Positions 58,741-64,000 of a stretch of DNA of 64,000 nt are shown here, in pieces. The notes below the pieces were generated by a model, which did not search any database, was not told where the DNA came from, and worked only from the letters and a program-made list of their open reading frames with translations. Location: positions 167,674 through 231,673 of the forward strand of contig QANZ01041876.1 of assembly GCA_003254925.1 (NCBI GenBank). Direction: 5' to 3'. The translations under genes and the position numbers were made by a program. This stretch comes from Chamaecrista fasciculata (lineage: Eukaryota; Streptophyta; Magnoliopsida; Fabales; Fabaceae). Each line of letters starts with the position of its first letter. Position 1 is the first letter of the stretch.

Positions 58741-59745
58741 GCAATCAACCTTGCTCATTAATTAGTTTGACATTTTCAATCAACTTCATCAACCCTACAT
58801 TTTCAATGAATCTCAACAAGTTGTAGTAATAATTTAAACTTTTTGTTTTCAGTGGTAGCGAATTCCTTACAGTTCTCTAAGTCATCACCTAACGTTCGTA
58901 CTACGTACTTAAAATCACATGGAAAAGTGCTTAATTAGAGGATATGATTTATATTTGAACAAAGTTTGAAAACTTTTTTTTTGGGCCAAAAAGTTTGAAA
59001 ACTTGTTTTAGCCTTGATATACCATTCATATATCATACATGCAATTTGTTAGAAAATACTTCACAAAGATGGCGATTAAACTTTACGAAAATTTTCTGAC
59101 AAATTAAATTCTTAGATGTCAGACCTTGATAGATATACCACGCTGCCTATGGTTGAGAACACACTAAATAATTGCTATATGCATGCATGATGTATCTAAT
59201 AACTAAAGTTCAACTTTTGACTTTGGCAATACTTTTAGGCTTTAGTAAATGGGAACGTCAATCATCAAACAGTTGTGTAAACTCTTAACTTTGTTTACTG
59301 TCAAATCGTTGTCAGACTTTAGGGAACTCCACAAATGTGGAATGAAGGACGTATGCATAAGATATTAAAGACAAAAGACGACTTTTTCCGTTTTATTTAT
59401 TTATTAATTCATCAAATTTGGTCCTTGAAAAATATTAAATTGATCACTCATTTTAGTAAAATTAAAATACACAATTTATCTTTTTAGAGATTAAATAATA
59501 ATATATTTAATCTCTTAAAAATTTAATTATCAACTTAATAATTTTTAAAAATCAAATTGGTAGCTTACTCTTTATCTATTTATTTGGTCAAATCCATTTA
59601 TCAATTAAATCATTTCACATAACTATCACCATTTTGTATCCAAATTAATTTGGCCAGCCCATAGATGGTATTGTCATGTGTCACTCTGACTCGTAGATCC
59701 ATCCCATTTTATTCATTGAAAAATTCAAACTGCTTAATAATGTTA

Positions 59746-60883
59746 TTTTTTTAGTCCCACCGGGCCCCTTGTTCTCCAGCCTTTAGGTTTGTGTTTAGCT
59801 TTGTACTTAGTCNAACTTTATAGCAAAGATATAAAAAATGTCATTATTTAAAAAAAAACAAAAAAATGTTAGATGGTAGTGTATTAGTTATTTTCACTTA
59901 ATTGACTTTTCAACCCATTTAATGACTAATTTATCCTTATTAACAACCCACTATCCTTCCTTTTAACCCAAGTTCATCAATCTAGATAGACCGTTCGTGA
60001 ATCATGAAACCATGAACATTGAACATGAAGTATTAATTGCCTTTCAAAAAATTCAGAGAGGAGAAAGAAGAAAAAAAAAAAAGAATGAAAGAAACATTAA
60101 TTAAGACAAAAAAGGTTCACACAATGGGTGTTTCAGGGCGTATATCTTTGTAGTTTTTTTTTCTCTTTTGCCTGAAATATCTTCGTAGTTACTTCTTAAA
60201 TTTTATAGGTCAAGTGTTGGGGTAATGAAAATTTGTTTACCTTCATTTAACACGTTTTATAATAAAAAGTAATTTAAGAGTAAAAGAAAAAAAAAAGAAA
60301 TGAAAGAGAAATGAATAAAAATTGTGTCTAAACCCTGACGAAGTTAGATCTCTGCAGTAACTGCAAGGTGCAATGTGACACATGAAGTATCAAAATGCAA
60401 CATTGAAACATTACGTTTTGACCCTGCAGTATCACATTGCATAGCCCTGTGAGATTCCCATTGCAGAGATTCCCATTGCAGGGGATTTAAGCTCAACCCT
60501 GACTAGATAGCGACACCTCCATGCAGTGTATTTCTCCCTTCTATATGTACAAACATCAATTACATGTACCTATTTTTTCATACTAAACTTCGCGTGCCCT
60601 ACTTTTCATGCTTATGGTATTGTCAAGTTTAAATAGATTTAACTTGACTTGCATGTCTGCCCAAAAAAAAAAAATTGACTTGTATTTTTCAAACGCTCTC
60701 ATCTTATCTTATAGATAGACTAATTATCTTTTTAATTAGTTTAATTATTATTTTCATGACAAGTAGAGCAAGCGAAGTTGAGCATGAAAAAGTTAGGTAC
60801 CTTGAATTGATGTTTGTACTGTACATAAAGGAGAATTACACCGCATGGAAGTACAAAGGGACACCGAGTTGAAGTATCTTTAA
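59746..60883. other. intergenic, nothing recognised
   Basis: AT-rich. 60340-60505 has a short doubled GAGATTCCCATTGCA and flanking AACCCTGAC on both sides, which may be a decayed repeat. Confidence 0.4.
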
Positions 60884-60892
60884 ATTTTAATA

Positions 60893-61768
60893 GTGAAAAG
60901 ATTTAGAGTGCCTTTAACGTTTGGGGTCAGTTTCAGCTATACCCTTAATATTTGTTTTGTGACAGCCGTGCCCCAAACATTTTACATTGTTGTCGATAAT
61001 ATCCTAACCTCAATTTATTTTGGCGAAAGTTCTATTTTGGTCTCTTAAATTTGCTCAAAGTTCCGTTTAGGTCCCTCAACTCAAAGTCCTTAATTCATCA
61101 TCTTCTTCACCACTATATATTACCACCACCACCACCACCAACCACCACCACCAGTAGCACCATTACCACTGCCGCCGAGCTTTTTCGGCAAGGTTAGTCT
61201 TCTCCGGCGAACTTTTTGGTGTGATACATGACGATTCCGACAACTACGAAAACTCCTAAGTTTAATGACGGACTCCATTTTGCGAAAAAATGACTAGCAA
61301 GCCAACCAAAAATTACATAATCGCCGAAAAATTACACAATCGCCGAAAATCATATTTTCGGTCATTTGTTCGCAAAATGCAGGCCACCATTGAACTTAGA
61401 AGGTCAAAAAAACTTTGGATTAGGAGTTTTCGTAGTCGTCAGGGCTGCCGTGTATCTCGGCGGAAAGTTCGCCGGAGAAGACGAACCTCGCCGAAAAAGC
61501 TCGGTGGCGGCGACAGTGTTGCTGCTGACGGTGGTGGTGGTGGTGCTGCTGACAGTAGTGGTGGTGGTGGTGGTAGTGGTGAAGATGATGATGAATGAAG
61601 AACTTAAAGTTGAGGGACCAAAACGAAACTTTGAGCAAACCTTATGGATCAAAATAAGACTTTGGCAAAAAAAATTTGAGGTTAGAATATAAATGACAAT
61701 AATGTAAAATATTTGGGGCATAACTAAAACTGACCCCAAATGTTAGGGATACCACCAGGTCTTTTGTC
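60893..61768. mobile_element. long foldback MULE-type element with exact 9-bp TSD
   Basis: 876 bp, GTGAAAAGATTT... to ...AGGTCTTTTGTC, flanked by ATTTTAATA (60884-60892, 61769-61777). Arms of 350-400 bp pair along their length, including GGTCAGTTTCAGCTAT, TTTGAGCAAA and AAAGTTCGCCGG. The inner part has (CCA)n on the left and (GGT)n on the right. Open frames here are repeat artefacts. Confidence 0.85.
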
Positions 61769-61778
61769 ATTTTAATAT

Positions 61779-63733
61779 GGGTAAATTGCAATTTGGTACC
61801 CTGTGGTTAGGGGCGGTTCCCCTTTGGTACCCTGAAAGAAAAATTTTTGCATTGTGGTACCCCGTGGTTTGCTCCGTTAGCGATTTGGTACCCTGAGGTT
61901 TTTTTCTGTTAGGATTTAACGGCAAATGTTAGTTAAAATGTCAAAAATCTCCCAAAAAGTCTTCTCTTATGCGTTTAAGTCCTTTCCCTTTACTATAAGG
62001 GATCAAAACATAAAGAATTAATTATAAAAGGGTCTTTAGAATTCTAATATTATAGATTTTTCTCCTTTTCATAAGATTTCTTTTGAATAGGTCCTTATTT
62101 AATTACACTTTAATCCCAAAAGTTTATGATCTTTATCAAAATAGTCCTTAGAACCTCAAAAGACAAATGAGCATCTATGATTTATCAAAAAATCCCTATA
62201 TTCAACTACAATTTTCATTCTAGTACACTACAAACAAATCAAAACCCTCAAATTTTTCCAAAATCAAGCCCCACAAATCAAAAACCCTCCCAAAACTCTT
62301 TCAAACATTCTAATTTAATCCTTAAAAATAATAAAAACCCTAAACACCTAAAACTTAATTTTTTTTTTGAATTTTCATCTTCATCTTCTCATATTAAAAT
62401 TTGTTTTTCTTCTAATTTTCATGTTCATCCTCATCTTCATCTTCATCATCAGCTGCATCTTCCCATTTCCAGAAACTTAAAACATCATCATCATCTTCAT
62501 AGCCTTCAATCATCTTCATCTTCACTGATTTCCAGAAATCTCTTCGCTTAGGGTTCGAAATCGTGCCCATTTCCAGAAACTTCGAACATCATCATCTTCA
62601 TCTTCACTGATTTCGAATGAGAAACGAAATCGTGTCAAAATCCGAGCTCGAATGACTTCGAAATCGAACCAAAATCCACTAAATTGAAGAAATTGAAGAA
62701 GACGAACACTGAATCGTTCCGATAAATCACGCCTATAGGGTTCGAAATCGTGCCAAATCGAAATCAGTGATGATAACCCATAAAGAAAACTGAGTATGTG
62801 ACCGGTTATGCTAACCCATCTTTGTCGTCCTTCATTGGAATCGGTTTTTGCATCTGCAGAAGAAGAAGAACAAACTCTACTAGGAAACAAGTTGCTTTAG
62901 CTTTCACATCCCCCAACTCAAAGGGTTTATCGGTTTTGTCATTTTCCGAGATAAAGAGCCTCACCGGTGATTTCAAGAACAAAAAAAAATTAAGATGAAG
63001 ATTAAAAAAAATTTAAGATGAAGATGAAAAAAAATTGTGATGTTCTTTGGCTTTTTAATATCTTTAAGGACTAAATTGAAATGTTTGAAAGAGTTTTGGT
63101 ATACTTTACAATTTTATTTTGAAAATTTGAGACTAAAATAAATAAAGATGAGGAAAAAGAGGGAAAATTGAGAATAATGAAATAAAAATGGGGGTTGTTG
63201 ATGATGTTGATTTTGTTGTTGAGAGGGTTTTTGATTTGTGGGGCTTGATTTTGGAAAAATTTGGGGGTTTTGATTTGTTTGTAGTGTACTAGAATGAAAA
63301 TTGTAGTTGAATATAGGGATTTTTTGATAAATCATAGATGCTCATTTGTCTTTTGAGGTTCTAAGGACTGTTTTGATAAAGATCATAAACTTTTGGGATT
63401 AAAGTGTAATTAATTCAGGACCTATTCAAAAGAAATCTTATGAAAAGGAGAAAAATCTATAATATTAGAATTCAAAAGACCCTTTTATAATTAATTCTTT
63501 ATGTTTTGATCCCTTTTAGTAAAGGGAAAGGACTTAAACGCATAAGAGAAGACTTTTTGGGAGATTTTTGACATTTTAACTAACATTTGCCGTTAAATCC
63601 TAACAGAAAAAAACCTCAGGGTACCAAATCGCTAACGGAGCAAACCACGGGGTACCATAATGCAAAAATTTTTCTTTCAGGGTACCAAAGGGGAACCGGC
63701 CTTAACCACAGGGTACCAAATTGCAATTTACCC
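61779..63733. mobile_element. large foldback MULE-type element with >500-bp arms and exact 9-bp TSD
   Basis: 1955 bp with ends GGGTAAATTGCAATTTGG and inverted CCAAATTGCAATTTACCC. TTTTAATAT lies on both sides (61770-61778, 63734-63742). The outer ~500 bp of each arm is nearly identical: the same frame beginning MIYQKIPIFNYN appears at 62177 on plus and 63335 on minus. The core (about 62500-62990) is different, GC-richer sequence with frames on both strands but no domain I recognise. No transposase is present, so it is non-autonomous. Confidence 0.88.
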
Positions 63734-63742
63734 TTTTAATAT

Positions 63743-64000
63743 TATCTACCAACTTTATATTAGTAGAAAGTGAGTGCATATGTGAACACAAAATTAACAA
63801 CGGGTACACTTAACTAAGCCGCTTGTTTTGTCTAATTATCTTTATTTCTCTGATAAAAAAATTCAAATGGTACACTTAATCAGTTAATTGTTTATTTAAA
63901 GAAAATCATGGAAAAGACTTTTCAACTAACGCCACTTGGCGTGTATATTGAAAACAAAAAACTAAGGCCAATTTTTGTGTAGCTTTTTTTTTTTTTTTTT
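63743..64000. other. intergenic to window end
   Basis: AT-rich, ending in poly-T. Nothing recognised. Confidence 0.4.

Larger units (their letters stand above)
56230..59745. repeat. duplicated flank, copy B
   Basis: Downstream of intact CYP75A, this aligns in order with 35.1-44.8 kb downstream of the CYP75A pseudogene. It is about 3.5 kb against ~9.7 kb because copy A gained the TRIM, MULE and LINE insertions. No gene inside. Confidence 0.7.

Noticed and set aside
61290..61740. Open frames rich in Thr, Gly or His around 61.4 kb
   Set aside because: They are (CCA)n/(GGT)n repeat translations inside a foldback transposon.
62177..63335. Identical short proteins on opposite strands (MIYQKIP...)
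   Set aside because: They arise from the mirror-image arms of one foldback element, not from two genes.
1..64000. CRISPR array, prokaryotic operon or ribosomal RNA
   Set aside because: No regular repeat-spacer pattern or rRNA sequence; the window is plant nuclear DNA with spliced genes.

Overview
The window is nuclear DNA from a eudicot plant. It is AT-rich, its genes are split by many short introns with plant-type splice sites, and the families found (HSFB4-type heat-shock factor, MIR398, plant dihydropyrimidinase, an NOI/RIN4-type protein, a serine carboxypeptidase-like protein and CYP75A flavonoid hydroxylases) are plant families. The many small transposon relics also fit. Nothing in the sequence fixes the species. 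One assembly gap (N, 45629-46427) and a few isolated N bases are present.

Layout. 1-6.4 kb is intergenic, with a tRNA-derived SINE (~0.7 kb) and a decayed L1-type LINE (2.7-5.0 kb). 6.5-7.9 kb (-) holds an HSFB4-like gene with a second SINE in its only intron. 8-15.5 kb is gene-poor, with MULE-type and Stowaway MITEs and a TRIM-like LTR element. 15.55-15.96 kb (+) holds a MIR398 hairpin preceded by a dense cluster of GTAC motifs. 17.2-23.4 kb (+) holds a complete 13-exon dihydropyrimidinase gene (539 aa). 24.0-24.7 kb (-) holds a two-exon NOI/RIN4-like gene. 25.5-30.4 kb (+) holds a complete 14-exon SCPL gene (464 aa) whose introns carry a Harbinger-like and an hAT-like MITE.

31.9-33.9 kb holds a broken CYP75A paralogue, and 47.7-52.6 kb an intact CYP75A gene (516 aa). 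The DNA downstream of the pseudogene (35.1-45.0 kb) matches, block by block and in order, the DNA downstream of the intact gene (56.2-59.8 kb). The two CYP75A loci therefore look like an old tandem segmental duplication in which one gene copy died. The 3.3-kb intron of the intact gene carries a captured fragment of an NPH3-domain gene and an ACCGG-rich MITE. 60.9-63.7 kb has two long foldback MULE-type elements side by side in one target site.

Function. The genes do not form one pathway. Dihydropyrimidinase acts in pyrimidine catabolism, CYP75A in B-ring hydroxylation of flavonoids, and SCPL proteins often acylate secondary metabolites, so a link between the SCPL and CYP75A loci is conceivable but not shown. 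HSFB4 and MIR398 are regulators, the latter typically of copper/zinc superoxide dismutase transcripts. I found no convincing new multi-gene system. The most unusual structures are the inverted-LTR TRIM at 37.8-38.3 kb, the NPH3 capture, the dual MULE insertion and the MIR398 GTAC cluster.
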